Positions 16,603 through 25,990 of a DNA stretch of 64,000 nucleotides are shown piece after piece. Source of the stretch: Pseudomonas sp. UBA1879. GTDB taxonomy: Bacteria; Pseudomonadota; Gammaproteobacteria; Pseudomonadales; Pseudomonadaceae. Below the pieces are notes generated by a model. The model ran no database searches and was not told the DNA's origin. It saw nothing but the letters and a program-made list of their open reading frames with translations. Each line of letters starts with the position of its first letter. Position 1 is the stretch's first letter. The DNA lies in the NCBI RefSeq assembly GCF_002338065.1, contig NZ_DDHJ01000003.1:1-64000 (forward strand). Reading direction: 5' to 3'. The position numbers and the translations under genes were made by a program.

Positions 16603-18822
16603 TCAGTACAAATCCACTGGGTCCACATCCAGCGACCAGCGCACCGCGCGCCCGCTTGGCAGGCTTTCCAGCGCTAACAACCAGGCCGTCAGCAGTCTAT
16701 GCAAGGGCGCGCGGGCGTTGGCTTGCAGCAGCAATTGCGCCCTGTATCGCCCTGCACGACGCTCCATCGGAGCCGGGACCGGGCCCAACAGTTCGATGCC
16801 GCCCAGCGACATTTCCTTCAAAAGCCGTTCCGCTTCCGCACAGGCTTCGTCTAAAAATCCTTCAGCCTGCCCCGGCTTGTGAGCTTCGGCGCGCAGCAGC
16901 GCGAGGTGGGAAAACGGTGGTAATCCCGCAGCGCGACGTTCGCTCAATGCCTGCTCGGCAAAGGCGAAATACCCCTGCTCGGTGAGCTGAATCAGCAGCG
17001 GGTGATCGGCCAGGTGCGTCTGAATGATTACCTTGCCCGGTTCTTCCGCACGCCCCGCACGGCCCGCCACCTGAACGATCAACTGGGCCATGCGTTCGCT
17101 GGCGCGGAAGTCGCCGGAGAACAGACCGCCGTCGGCATCCAGAATCGATACCAGCGTCACACGGGGGAAGTGATGACCTTTGGCAAGCATCTGCGTGCCG
17201 ACCAGAATGCACGGGTGGCCCTTTTGAATCGTGGCGAACAGCTGATTCATCGCATCCTTGCGCGACGTACTGTCGCGATCGACCCGCAACACTGGATAGT
17301 CCGGAAACAGGATCGCCAGACGCTCTTCAGCGCGCTCCGTCCCTGCGCCGACAGGGCGCAAGTCAACCTTGCCGCAGGCCGGACAGTTGCGAGGCACACG
17401 CTCAACGTGGCCGCAGTGATGGCAACGCAACTCGCCCGAGCGTTGATGAACGGTCATGCGCGCATCGCAGCGATTGCATTCCGACAGCCAGCCGCAGTCA
17501 TGACACAGCAGTGTCGGCGCAAACCCACGACGGTTCAGGAACACCAGCACTTGCTGTCCCGCCGCCAGGGTTTGACCGATGGCTTGCTGCATGGGGCCGG
17601 AAATTCCGCTGTCCAGCGGACGGCTTTTCACATCCAGGCGCAGGAAGCGCGGCTGTTGCGCGCCGCCCGCCCGTTCATTCAGGCGTAGGAGGGCGTACCG
17701 GCCGGTGTAGGCATTGTGCAAGCTTTCAAGTGAAGGCGTCGCCGAACCCAGCACGATCGGGATGTCTTCCTGCCGGGCGCGCACCAGTGCCAGATCCCGC
17801 GCGTGGTACCGCAGGCCTTCCTGCTGTTTATAAGAGCCGTCGTGTTCTTCGTCGATGATGATCAGGCCAGGGTGCTTCATGGGCGTGAACAGCGCCGAAC
17901 GCGTGCCGATGATGATGTCCGCTTCGCCATCGCGCGCGGCCAGCCAGGCGTCCAGGCGATCGCGGTCGTTGACGGCCGAGTGCAACAGCGCGATACGGGC
18001 ATTGAACCGCTGTTCGAAGCGAGCCAGGGTCTGTGGCCCGAGGTTGATTTCCGGGATCAGCACCAGCGCCTGCTTGCCCGCCTCCAACGTCTCGCGGATC
18101 AGTTGGAGATAGACCTCGGTCTTGCCGCTGCCCGTTACACCCGCGAGCAGGGATGCATGGAAACTGCCAAAGCCCGAGCGGATGGCCTCGTAGGCGGCGC
18201 GCTGCTCGGTATTCAACGGCAGTTCGGGTTGTGCCAGCCAATGTTCATGGCGCGCCACCGGGGCATGGCCGCGCACTTCCACCGTCACCAGCTCCTTGGC
18301 CAGCAGCAGGTTGAGGCTATCGCGGTTGAGCATCAGTTTGCTCAACAACTGATGGGCGACCCCGTGGGGATGCTGGGCCAGGGTTCGCAACGCCTCTTTC
18401 TGTTTCGGCGCGCGGGCGATGCGCGGATCGTCGATGCTGGCGCCGGAGGCGATCTGCCAGAAACGCTCCTGTCGAGCCTCGGCTGGCTCGCCCTGGCGCA
18501 GCAATACCGGCAGCGCCCAACTCAGCGTGTCGCCGAGGCTGTGCTGATAATACTGGGCCGTCCATAGGCACAGCTTGAACAGGGTGGGGGGCAATGGCGC
18601 TTCGTTGTCCAGCAGGGCAATCGCAGGCTTGAGTTTGTCGTCGGGCACGTCGCTGTGATCGGTGACTTCCACCAGAATGCCGATCATTTCGCGGCGACCG
18701 AACGGTACCCGCAGGCGCATGCCGGGCTGCAACGCGCTGAGCGCGACCCCTGCAGGGGCGCGGTAGTCGAACAGACGACGCAAAGGCGAGGGCAGGGCGA
18801 GGCGCAGAATGGCGTCGGGCAC
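16603..18822 (-). CDS. priA: Primosomal replication restart helicase PriA
   Basis: DNA helicase that reloads the replisome at stalled forks, acting 3'-5'. The 739 residues contain an N-terminal 3' DNA-binding domain, Walker A GVTGSGKT, the DEEH box in IIIDEEHDGSYKQQEG, and the cysteine-rich zinc-binding region (LLCHDCGWLSECNRCDARM and RCHHCGHVERVPRNCPACG). The start is GTG at 18822 (VPDAILRLALPSPL read as Met), with AGGG 9 bp upstream and family length. The upstream in-frame extension is unlike PriA. Confidence 0.96.
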   Translation of the reverse strand: MPDAILRLALPSPLRRLFDYRAPAGVALSALQPGMRLRVPFGRREMIGILVEVTDHSDVPDDKLKPAIALLDNEAPLPPTLFKLCLWTAQYYQHSLGDTLSWALPVLLRQGEPAEARQERFWQIASGASIDDPRIARAPKQKEALRTLAQHPHGVAHQLLSKLMLNRDSLNLLLAKELVTVEVRGHAPVARHEHWLAQPELPLNTEQRAAYEAIRSGFGSFHASLLAGVTGSGKTEVYLQLIRETLEAGKQALVLIPEINLGPQTLARFEQRFNARIALLHSAVNDRDRLDAWLAARDGEADIIIGTRSALFTPMKHPGLIIIDEEHDGSYKQQEGLRYHARDLALVRARQEDIPIVLGSATPSLESLHNAYTGRYALLRLNERAGGAQQPRFLRLDVKSRPLDSGISGPMQQAIGQTLAAGQQVLVFLNRRGFAPTLLCHDCGWLSECNRCDARMTVHQRSGELRCHHCGHVERVPRNCPACGKVDLRPVGAGTERAEERLAILFPDYPVLRVDRDSTSRKDAMNQLFATIQKGHPCILVGTQMLAKGHHFPRVTLVSILDADGGLFSGDFRASERMAQLIVQVAGRAGRAEEPGKVIIQTHLADHPLLIQLTEQGYFAFAEQALSERRAAGLPPFSHLALLRAEAHKPGQAEGFLDEACAEAERLLKEMSLGGIELLGPVPAPMERRAGRYRAQLLLQANARAPLHRLLTAWLLALESLPSGRAVRWSLDVDPVDLY

Positions 18823-18989
18823 GCGGGGATTCCCTGTTACGAAGTATGACCAAGGGCGCGATCTTAGCAGACGACCGGCATTCACGTTCCCTTGCGTGTT
18901 TTATGTTCTCTGTTAATATGCGCGGCCTAATTCCGTGCGGTATTCAACAATCGTGTTGGGTGGCGGCACGCTAGCCTGAGGAAATACCG

Positions 18990-19211
18990 ATGAAAGCTGA
19001 TATCCATCCAGTTTACGAAGACGTCGTTGCAACCTGCAGCTGCGGCAACGTCATCCACACCCGTTCCAACCTGGCCAAGCCTCTGAGCCTGGACGTTTGC
19101 AACGAGTGCCACCCGTTCTACACCGGCAAGCAAAAGACTCTGGACGTTGGCGGTCGCGTCGACAAGTTCAAGTCCCGTTTCGGTGCGTTCGGCGCAACCA
19201 AAGCGAAGTAA
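18990..19211 (+). CDS. rpmE: Ribosomal protein L31, zinc-binding form
   Basis: Large-subunit protein L31, 73 residues. The zinc ligands Cys16, Cys18, Cys37 and Cys40 are all present (ATCSCGN and DVCNECHPFYTGKQ), so this is the zinc-containing form that is replaced by a Cys-less paralogue under zinc starvation in many bacteria. A GAGGAAA site lies 7-10 bp before the ATG. Transcribed divergently from priA. Confidence 0.97.
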   Translation: MKADIHPVYEDVVATCSCGNVIHTRSNLAKPLSLDVCNECHPFYTGKQKTLDVGGRVDKFKSRFGAFGATKAK

Positions 19212-19213
19212 GA

Positions 19214-20038
19214 ATGGGGTATCTGGATCGCTCTTCGAGCTTGTCCAGGCTGCTCAAAAAGGCGTCCCTCGCGGGCGCCTTTTTTATGCCTGCGATTTGG
19301 CTCTCCACTGCCCACGCCCTGTGCCCGGCACCTTCGAATTTGCCAACCGCGCAGGTTCAGCGCGTGGTCGATGGCGACACCCTCCGTTTGAACGATGGCC
19401 GTAGCGTGCGGATGATCGGCCTCAACGCGCCGGAAACGGGCAAGCAAGGTCAGTCTGCCCAGCCATTTGCCGAAGCTTCGAAGCGTCGTCTGCAAACGCT
19501 GGTCGATGAAAGCGACGGGCAAGTCAGCCTGCGCGTTGGCGAACAGGCCGCCGACCGTTACGGTCGAACCCTAGCCAACGTTTACGGCCGCAACGGCGCC
19601 AACCTGGAAGCACAGTTGCTTGCTGAGGGCCTTGGTTATCTGGTGGCGATCTCGCCGAACGTTGCGCTGGTGGATTGCCAACTCGCTGCGGAAAAGACCG
19701 CGCGTCAAGCGAGGGTCGGGCTGTGGCGTGATTCGCCCGTGCAATCGCCTGAACAGATCAACAGCGGTGGCTTTGCCGTCGTCTCCGGGCGCGTGACGAA
19801 TGTTCAGCACAATGGTGGTGGCGTCTGGATCGAGTTTGGTGATGCGCTGGTGCTGCGTATTGCGCCGAACCTCGTAGGTGAGTTCGACATTGCAGGTCTG
19901 CAACGTCTGAAAGGGCAGCAGGTAGAAGCGCGGGGCTGGGCAGTCGACCGATCCCGTCGAGGCGGTCTCAAGCCCGGTCAGCCACGCTGGATGATGCCCA
20001 TCACCCACCCTGTCATGTTGAATACAAATTTCCGCTGA
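19214..20038 (+). CDS. Secreted thermonuclease-family (SNase) nuclease
   Basis: Staphylococcal-nuclease-fold protein of 274 residues if it starts at ATG 19214, 2 bp after the rpmE stop. That start gives a convincing signal peptide (RLLKK, then a hydrophobic stretch ending AHA before Cys). The catalytic pattern is present: VVDGDTLRL, RMIGLNAPE and DRYGRTLANVYG, which supply the Asp, Arg, Glu and Arg positions of the fold. A second half (about 180-270) resembles the extra C-terminal OB-like domain of pseudomonad homologues. A terminator-like hairpin lies inside the signal-peptide coding region; an alternative start at ATG 19286, right after its T-run, would shorten the signal peptide. Confidence 0.85.
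   Translation: MGYLDRSSSLSRLLKKASLAGAFFMPAIWLSTAHALCPAPSNLPTAQVQRVVDGDTLRLNDGRSVRMIGLNAPETGKQGQSAQPFAEASKRRLQTLVDESDGQVSLRVGEQAADRYGRTLANVYGRNGANLEAQLLAEGLGYLVAISPNVALVDCQLAAEKTARQARVGLWRDSPVQSPEQINSGGFAVVSGRVTNVQHNGGGVWIEFGDALVLRIAPNLVGEFDIAGLQRLKGQQVEARGWAVDRSRRGGLKPGQPRWMMPITHPVMLNTNFR
19256..19285 (+). terminator. Rho-independent terminator after rpmE
   Basis: Five A, then GGCG-T-CCC, loop TCGC, GGG-CGCC, then six T: a strong stem with one bulge and a U-tract. It lies 45 bp after the rpmE stop and inside the likely signal-peptide codons of the downstream nuclease gene. Confidence 0.75.
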
Positions 20039-20218
20039 TATTGTGAACATTTTTTCCGTGAATTGTTTTGCTCTGGAGGCCTTTGAACACTTGGCTCTAC
20101 GCTGAAAGTCGTAGATGCGGCCTCTTGACACACGTGACCCGGCAGTCTTGTTAGGACTTTCTGACTTGCGTATGCTCGGTCGTCCGTCTGTCCAACAGCA
20201 AAAAAGCGGAATGCCCCC

Positions 20219-21487
20219 ATGTCAGATTTGAAAACTGCCGCCCTCGATTATCACGCCAATCCTCGTCCGGGGAAGTTGAGCGTAGAACTCACCAAAGCCA
20301 CCGCCACCGCTCGTGACTTGTCCTTGGCGTACAGCCCAGGCGTTGCCGAGCCCGTGCGCGAAATCGGCCGCGATCCTGAGTTGGCGTACAAATACACCGG
20401 CAAGGGTAACCTGGTCGCAGTCATCTCCGATGGCACCGCCATTCTCGGTCTGGGCAACCTTGGCCCGCTGGCTTCCAAGCCGGTCATGGAAGGCAAGGGC
20501 GTTCTGTTCAAGCGTTTTGCCGGTATTGACGTGTTTGACATCGAAGTCGATTCGGAAAGCCCGCAGGCATTCATCGACACCGTCAAGCGCATCTCCATCA
20601 CTTTCGGCGGCATCAACCTGGAAGATATCAAGGCGCCTGAGTGCTTCGAAATCGAAAAGGCGCTGATTGAGCAGTGCGACATTCCGGTGTTCCACGATGA
20701 CCAGCACGGCACCGCCATCGTGACCGCGGCGGGCATGATCAACGCACTGGAAATCGCTGGCAAAACCCTGGAAAGCGCGAAAATCGTTTGCCTCGGCGCC
20801 GGTGCCGCCGCTATCTCCTGCATGAAGCTGCTGGTGAGCATGGGCGCGAAGATCGAAAACATCTTCATGATCGACCGTAACGGCGTGGTGCATGCCGACC
20901 GTACCGATCTGAACCAATACAAAGCGCAGTTCGCCCACCCGACCGACAAGCGTACCCTGGCTGACGCACTGAACGGCGCTGACGTGTTCGTGGGCCTGTC
21001 GGGCCCGAACCTGCTGAGCGCCGAAGGCCTGAAGTCCATGGCGGCCAACCCGATCGTATTCGCGTGCTCGAACCCTGATCCGGAAATCTCCCCGGAGCTG
21101 GCCCACGCGACGCGCAGTGACGTGATCATGGCGACCGGCCGTTCGGACTACCCGAATCAGGTCAACAACGTACTGGGTTTCCCGTTCATCTTCCGTGGTG
21201 CTTTGGATGTTCGCGCCAAGCGCATCAACGAAGAAATGAAGATAGCGGCCGCTAACGCCCTGCGTGAACTGGCCAAGCTGCCGGTCCCGAAAGAAGTGAG
21301 CGATGCCTACGGTGGGATCGCGCTGGAGTTCGGTCGTGAATACATCATCCCGAAACCGCTGGACGTGCGCCTGCTGACGGTCGTTTCTGATGCGGTTGCC
21401 AAGGCGGCCATCGAAACCGGCGTCGCTACCCTGCCGTATCCGAAGCACTACCCGCTGACCAACGTGGATCAAGTCTTCAACGGCTAA
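20219..21487 (+). CDS. maeB: NADP-dependent malic enzyme (oxaloacetate-decarboxylating)
   Basis: Converts malate to pyruvate and CO2 with reduction of NADP, feeding gluconeogenic and NADPH metabolism. The 422-residue form has only the malic and NAD(P)-binding domains and lacks the C-terminal phosphotransacetylase-like domain of the long enterobacterial MaeB. Visible motifs are YSPGVAEPVREI, GNLGPLASKPVMEGKGVLFK, EDIKAPECFEIE, FHDDQHGTAIV and the Rossmann GAGAAAISCMKLL. It is monocistronic, with a terminator 16 bp after its stop. The 180 bp before it shows no clear feature. Confidence 0.94.
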   Translation: MSDLKTAALDYHANPRPGKLSVELTKATATARDLSLAYSPGVAEPVREIGRDPELAYKYTGKGNLVAVISDGTAILGLGNLGPLASKPVMEGKGVLFKRFAGIDVFDIEVDSESPQAFIDTVKRISITFGGINLEDIKAPECFEIEKALIEQCDIPVFHDDQHGTAIVTAAGMINALEIAGKTLESAKIVCLGAGAAAISCMKLLVSMGAKIENIFMIDRNGVVHADRTDLNQYKAQFAHPTDKRTLADALNGADVFVGLSGPNLLSAEGLKSMAANPIVFACSNPDPEISPELAHATRSDVIMATGRSDYPNQVNNVLGFPFIFRGALDVRAKRINEEMKIAAANALRELAKLPVPKEVSDAYGGIALEFGREYIIPKPLDVRLLTVVSDAVAKAAIETGVATLPYPKHYPLTNVDQVFNG

Positions 21488-21502
21488 AAACAGTCGCTGC
21501 TC

Positions 21503-21540
21503 CACAAAAAAACCGGCCCTAAGAGGCCGGTTTTTTTGTG
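21503..21540. terminator. Bidirectional terminator after maeB
   Basis: A perfect 16-bp-arm hairpin, with A7-CCGGCC, a six-base loop, and GGCCGG-T7, flanked by CAC/GTG. It serves maeB on the plus strand and can also end mrcA transcription from the other side. Confidence 0.9.
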
Positions 21541-21560
21541 GGTCTTGAGTTTTGCTTCGA

Positions 21561-21650
21561 CTGTAGGAGTGAGCTTGCTCGCGATTACGGTGTATAAGCC
21601 ACCTCGCTATTGGCTGGCATGCCTTTATCGCGAGCAAGCTCACTCCTACA
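21561..21650. repeat. REP-type palindromic repeat
   Basis: CTGTAGGAGTGAGCTTGCTC at the left and GAGCAAGCTCACTCCTACA at the right, with the TCGCGA-type core. Same subgroup as 208-297. It lies between the converging maeB and mrcA genes. Confidence 0.85.
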
Positions 21651-21654
21651 CGGA

Positions 21655-24132
21655 TCAAAACAGATCGATCGGCGCCGATTCGTCCGCTGGCAACGGGCTG
21701 CCCGGCGCAGGGCTACCGTTCAGCTCGTTCACGCTTGGCGGGGTGTCTTCGCTTTTGAATAGCTCGAAGAACGCACCCGCGGTACTTGGCGTCGCAGAGC
21801 GGCCGCTGATCGGGTCGATACGCAAGCTGAGGATGCCGTCCGGTTCAGCCTGAACGTGCGGCGGCTTGTCCTTGAGGGCGGCGCTCATGTAGTTCATCCA
21901 GATCGGCAGCGCGACCGTGCCACCGAATTCGTGACGACCCAGGCTTTCTGGCTGGTCGAAACCGGTCCACACGGTGGTCACGTAGTCACCGTTATAGCCG
22001 GAGAACCAGGCGTCTTTCGAATCGTTGGTCGTACCGGTCTTGCCCGCGATGTCGGGACGGTTCATCGACAGTGCGCGGCGACCGGTGCCGCGTTTGATCA
22101 CGTCTTGCAGCATGCTGTTTAAGATGTACGTGGTGCGGCCGTCGACGATACGCGGAGCGACTGCCGGGGCAGGCGGTGCGCCGTTGGCGTCGAGGGCGTT
22201 CGGCACGGTATTGGCCGTCAACGTAGGCGTCTCCGGAGCGGCGTAGGCCGTCGCGTTGCTGACCATGGCCTCGTTGACCGCCTTGGGATTAGGGTCGTTG
22301 GCTGGCACGGTCGGCGGGTTGGCGACGAACAGCGTTTTGCCTTCGCGGTCCTCGATTTTGTCGATCAGATACGGGCTGACCTTATAACCGCCGTTGGCGA
22401 AGGTGCTCCAGCCGCTGACGATTTCCATCGGGGTCAGTGTTGCAGTCCCCAAGGCCAGCGACAGGTTGGGCGGCAAGTCCTGTTTGTTGAAGCCGAAGCG
22501 GGTGATGTAGTTGATCGCCGTGTTGACCCCCAGGCTTTGCAACAGGCGGATCGATACCAGGTTGCGTGACTTGTACAGCGCCTCGCGCAGGCGGATCGGG
22601 CCAAGGAACGTGCCGGTGTCGTTTTTCGGACGCCACACCTTGTCGACCGCTTCGTCGACGAACACGATCGGCGCGTCGTTCACCAGGCTCGCCGCCGTGT
22701 AACCATTGTCCAGCGCGGCCGAGTACAGGAACGGCTTGAAGCTCGAACCGGGCTGGCGCTTGGCCTGCATCGCCCGGTTGTAGTTGCTCTGCTCGAAGGC
22801 GAAGCCGCCCACCAACGCGCGAATCGCACCGTTGTGCGGGTCCAGCGATACCAGCGCGCTTTGCGCCTGCGGGATCTGGCTGAATTTGAGGGAATTGTCC
22901 GGTTGCCGCTGCACCCGCACCAGATCACCCACGTGGGCGACGTCCGATGGCTGTTTCGGATTAGGGCCGACGCTGTTGGTGTTCAGGAACGCTTTCGCCC
23001 ATTTCATGCTGTCCCAGGCAACGGTTTCTTCTTTCTCACCATTGCGGGTCAGGACGTGAATGCCGGTCTTGTCGATTTGGCTGACGATCGCCGGCTCAAG
23101 CCCGCTGATCGGCCGCTGTTTGGTCAGCTCCTGCGCCCAGCCGTCGCGGGTCAGGCCCGGTAAGCGGCTTTCAGGCCCGCGATAGCCATGGCGCTGATCG
23201 TATTCAATCAGACCATCCTGAACGGCTTTATTGGCATCTTCCTGAAGATTGCTTGGAACAGTGGTGGTGACGCGGAAACCTTCTGTGTAGGCTTCGCTGC
23301 CGTAGCGGCCGACCATCTCGGCGCGGGCCATTTCAGCGATGTACGGCGCATTCACTTCCGGGCTCTGGACGTGATAACTGGCATTGATCGGCTCCGCCAG
23401 CGCGGTCTGATAGGTGTTCTGGTCGATTTTGCCCAGCTTGTACATGCGACCCAGAATCCAGTCGCGGCGCTCTTTGGCGCGCACCGGGTTGGCCAGTGGG
23501 TTGAATCGTGACGGCGCTTTGGGCAGACCAGCGATCATCGCCATCTGGGCGACGCTCAAGTCACGAATGGATTTGCCGTAATAAACCTGTGCGGCGGCCT
23601 CGATACCATAAGCCCTGTTGCCCAGGTAGATCTTGTTGACGTAGAGCTCGAGAATCTCGTCTTTGGTGAGTTGGCGCTCGATTTGCAAGGCCAAGAGAAT
23701 CTCGGTGGTTTTGCGTGAGAAACTTCGCTCGCTGGTCAGGAAGTAATTCTTGGCGACCTGCATGGTGATGGTCGAGCCACCGGACTGGATATGGCCGCTT
23801 TTCACCAGTTGACTGGCGGCGCGCATCAGGCTGCCGGGGTCCACGCCATAGTGATTGGCGAAGTTATCGTCTTCGGCGGACAGCAGCGCATGGATGAAAT
23901 TGGGCGGAATATCGGCGAAACGGATCGGAGAGCGGCGCATTTCGCCAAACTCTGCAATGAGTTTGCCATCGCTGCTAAATACGCGCAGCGGGATTTGCAG
24001 CTGAATATTGCGCAGGGCATCGACCGAGGGCAGGTTCGGCGACAGGTAAAGGAAGGCGCCGCTCAAACCGAGCAAGAGGCCGCAAACAACAGCGACAATG
24101 GACCACCAGAAAAACTTCAGCAGGCGTATCAA
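21655..24132 (-). CDS. mrcA: Penicillin-binding protein 1a
   Basis: Bifunctional class A PBP that polymerises and crosslinks peptidoglycan, 825 residues. Order: membrane anchor (about 8-28), glycosyltransferase GT51 domain with catalytic-Glu motif EDDNFANHYGVD and GGSTITMQVAKN, an OB-like insert, then the transpeptidase with SxxK (GSSFKPF), SxN (KSRNLVS) and KTGT (AGKTGTTNDSKDAWF). The C-terminal tail is Pro/Ser rich. Also called ponA. It is divergent from pilM; a TATAAT hexamer on the minus strand at 24227-24232 is a possible -10 box, without a clear -35. Confidence 0.96.
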   Translation of the reverse strand: MIRLLKFFWWSIVAVVCGLLLGLSGAFLYLSPNLPSVDALRNIQLQIPLRVFSSDGKLIAEFGEMRRSPIRFADIPPNFIHALLSAEDDNFANHYGVDPGSLMRAASQLVKSGHIQSGGSTITMQVAKNYFLTSERSFSRKTTEILLALQIERQLTKDEILELYVNKIYLGNRAYGIEAAAQVYYGKSIRDLSVAQMAMIAGLPKAPSRFNPLANPVRAKERRDWILGRMYKLGKIDQNTYQTALAEPINASYHVQSPEVNAPYIAEMARAEMVGRYGSEAYTEGFRVTTTVPSNLQEDANKAVQDGLIEYDQRHGYRGPESRLPGLTRDGWAQELTKQRPISGLEPAIVSQIDKTGIHVLTRNGEKEETVAWDSMKWAKAFLNTNSVGPNPKQPSDVAHVGDLVRVQRQPDNSLKFSQIPQAQSALVSLDPHNGAIRALVGGFAFEQSNYNRAMQAKRQPGSSFKPFLYSAALDNGYTAASLVNDAPIVFVDEAVDKVWRPKNDTGTFLGPIRLREALYKSRNLVSIRLLQSLGVNTAINYITRFGFNKQDLPPNLSLALGTATLTPMEIVSGWSTFANGGYKVSPYLIDKIEDREGKTLFVANPPTVPANDPNPKAVNEAMVSNATAYAAPETPTLTANTVPNALDANGAPPAPAVAPRIVDGRTTYILNSMLQDVIKRGTGRRALSMNRPDIAGKTGTTNDSKDAWFSGYNGDYVTTVWTGFDQPESLGRHEFGGTVALPIWMNYMSAALKDKPPHVQAEPDGILSLRIDPISGRSATPSTAGAFFELFKSEDTPPSVNELNGSPAPGSPLPADESAPIDLF

Positions 24133-24338
24133 GGCTTTTGGATTTCCAGAAAAAAGAATGGGTTAAGCGCAGGCATTTACAAATGAACACGCCTTGAAGC
24201 TTTGCTACACGAAAAAAACGCTGGGCATTATAAGCATTTTTCGTCGACGAGCGTTATTTGCGCTACTGTCAAGGCTGCCGACAGTGGCGTTGGACAAAAA
24301 AATCTCCGTAAGTGACGGAAACGCATAGGGAATCGGTT

Positions 24339-25403
24339 GTGTTCGAACTCTTCAGTAAGAAGGCCAATACCCTTCTAGGGATCGATATTAGCTCCACCTC
24401 GGTGAAACTCCTTGAACTGAGTCGTTCCGGCACCCGCTACAAGGTCGAGTCCTACGCGGTCGAGCCGCTGCCTGCCAACGCAGTGGTGGAAAAGAACATC
24501 GCCGAGCTGGAAGGGGTCGGCAATGCGTTGACGCGAGTACTGGTAAAGGCCAAGACAAACGTCAAAATCGCGGCGGTCGCTGTTGCGGGGTCGGCGGTCA
24601 TTACCAAAACCATCGAAATGGACGCCGGTCTTTCCGACGACGAGATGGAAAACCAGCTCAAAATCGAAGCCGACCAGTACATTCCCTACCCGCTGGAAGA
24701 AGTCGCTATCGATTTCGAGGTCCAGGGCTATTCGGCGCGCAATCCCGAGCGTGTCGACGTGCTGCTGGCAGCCTGCCGTAAGGAAAACGTCGAAGTGCGC
24801 GAAGCTGCCTTGGCGCTGGCCAACCTGACAGCGCGCGTGGTCGATGTCGAAGCCTACGCGCTGGAGCGCTCCTTTGGTCTGTTGTCCGCTCAGTTGGGTC
24901 AGGATCACGAACAACTGACCGTCGCAGTCATCGACATCGGCGCCACCATGACCACCCTCAGCGTGCTGCACAACGGCCGCATCATCTATACCCGCGAGCA
25001 ACTGTTCGGCGGGCGCCAACTCACCGAGGAGATCCAGCGCCGCTACGGTTTGTCCGTGGGCGAAGCGGGGCTGGCGAAGAAGCAGGGCGGTTTGCCCGAC
25101 GATTACACGCTCGAGGTGCTGCAGCCGTTCAAGGACGCTGTGGTCCAGCAGGTCTCTCGTTCTCTGCAGTTCTTCTTCGCCGCCGGCCAGTACAACCGTG
25201 TCGACTACATCATGCTGGCAGGCGGGACGGCATCCATTGCCGGACTTGACCGTTTGATCCAGGAGCGTCTCGGGACCCCGACCATGGTCGCCAACCCCTT
25301 CGCCGACATGGCGCTTAGCGCCAAAGTCAACGCAGGCGCGCTGGCCAGCGACGCTCCGGCCTTGATGATCGCGTGCGGTCTGGCGTTGAGGAGCTTCGAT
25401 TAA
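24339..25403 (+). CDS. pilM: Type IV pilus assembly protein PilM
   Basis: Actin-like cytoplasmic ATPase of the pilus alignment complex, which binds the N-terminus of PilN. The 354 residues begin with KKANTLLGIDISSTSVKLLELSRSG and include the phosphate loops VIDIGATMTTLSV and MLAGGTASIAGL. The start is GTG at 24339 with AGGG 8 bp upstream. An in-frame GTG at 24312 would add nine residues not seen in homologues. First gene of pilMNOPQ, divergent from mrcA. Confidence 0.95.
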   Translation: MFELFSKKANTLLGIDISSTSVKLLELSRSGTRYKVESYAVEPLPANAVVEKNIAELEGVGNALTRVLVKAKTNVKIAAVAVAGSAVITKTIEMDAGLSDDEMENQLKIEADQYIPYPLEEVAIDFEVQGYSARNPERVDVLLAACRKENVEVREAALALANLTARVVDVEAYALERSFGLLSAQLGQDHEQLTVAVIDIGATMTTLSVLHNGRIIYTREQLFGGRQLTEEIQRRYGLSVGEAGLAKKQGGLPDDYTLEVLQPFKDAVVQQVSRSLQFFFAAGQYNRVDYIMLAGGTASIAGLDRLIQERLGTPTMVANPFADMALSAKVNAGALASDAPALMIACGLALRSFD

Positions 25404-25990
25404 TGGCACGGATTAACTTACTTCCCTGGCGTGAACAACTGCGCGAAGAGCGCAAGAAACGCTTCTTGCTTTCGTTGGCGGGCGTATTGGTCGCCGGTGT
25501 CGGCGCCATTTTCCTGGCTGATCAATATTTGAGCAGCGCAATCGCCCATCAGAATGCACGCAACCAGTTCATCAAGACCGAAATCGTCCAGCTCGACGCA
25601 AGAATCAAAGAAATCAGCGAACTGAAGGCCCGGCGCAAGCAGCTGTTGGAGCGGATGAAGATCATTCAGGACTTGCAGGGCAACCGCCCGATCATTGGCC
25701 GCATCTTCGATCAATTGGCGCGCACGTTGCCGGACGGGGTGTATTTCAACGAAGTGAAGATGACGGACAAGTTGATCAGTATTTCCGGGGCGGCGGAGTC
25801 CAACAACCGGGTTTCGGACCTGTTGCGTAATCTGGAAGCGTCCGATTGGCTGGAGTCGCCGAGTCTGACCGAAGTCAAGGCGAACAGCGTCGCCGGGTCG
25901 GCGGATCAGTCCAACGCCTTTCAGCTGACGGTCCGCCAGACGCAGCCTGCAGCCGAACCTGCGACGCCGGTGAAGGGGGCCAAGCCATGA
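25403..25990 (+). CDS. pilN: Type IV pilus assembly protein PilN
   Basis: Inner-membrane pilus component of 195 residues. The cytoplasmic MARINLLPWREQLREERKK contains the INLLP motif that inserts into PilM. It is followed by one membrane helix (about 21-40), a coiled coil and a periplasmic ferredoxin-like domain that pairs with PilO. Its ATG overlaps the pilM stop by one base (TAATG). Confidence 0.95.
   Translation: MARINLLPWREQLREERKKRFLLSLAGVLVAGVGAIFLADQYLSSAIAHQNARNQFIKTEIVQLDARIKEISELKARRKQLLERMKIIQDLQGNRPIIGRIFDQLARTLPDGVYFNEVKMTDKLISISGAAESNNRVSDLLRNLEASDWLESPSLTEVKANSVAGSADQSNAFQLTVRQTQPAAEPATPVKGAKP

Noticed and set aside
14753..16882. A 709-codon plus-strand open frame opposite argS and priA
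   Set aside because: It is the antisense of two certain genes in high-GC DNA, with no domain resemblance. The same reasoning removes the frames at 5797-7392, 20222-21658, 49904-51547 and 61072-62259.
24227..24272. TATAAT plus TTGACA on the minus strand as the mrcA promoter
   Set aside because: Both hexamers exist but are 34 bp apart, so they cannot form one sigma-70 promoter. Only the TATAAT is kept as a weak hint.
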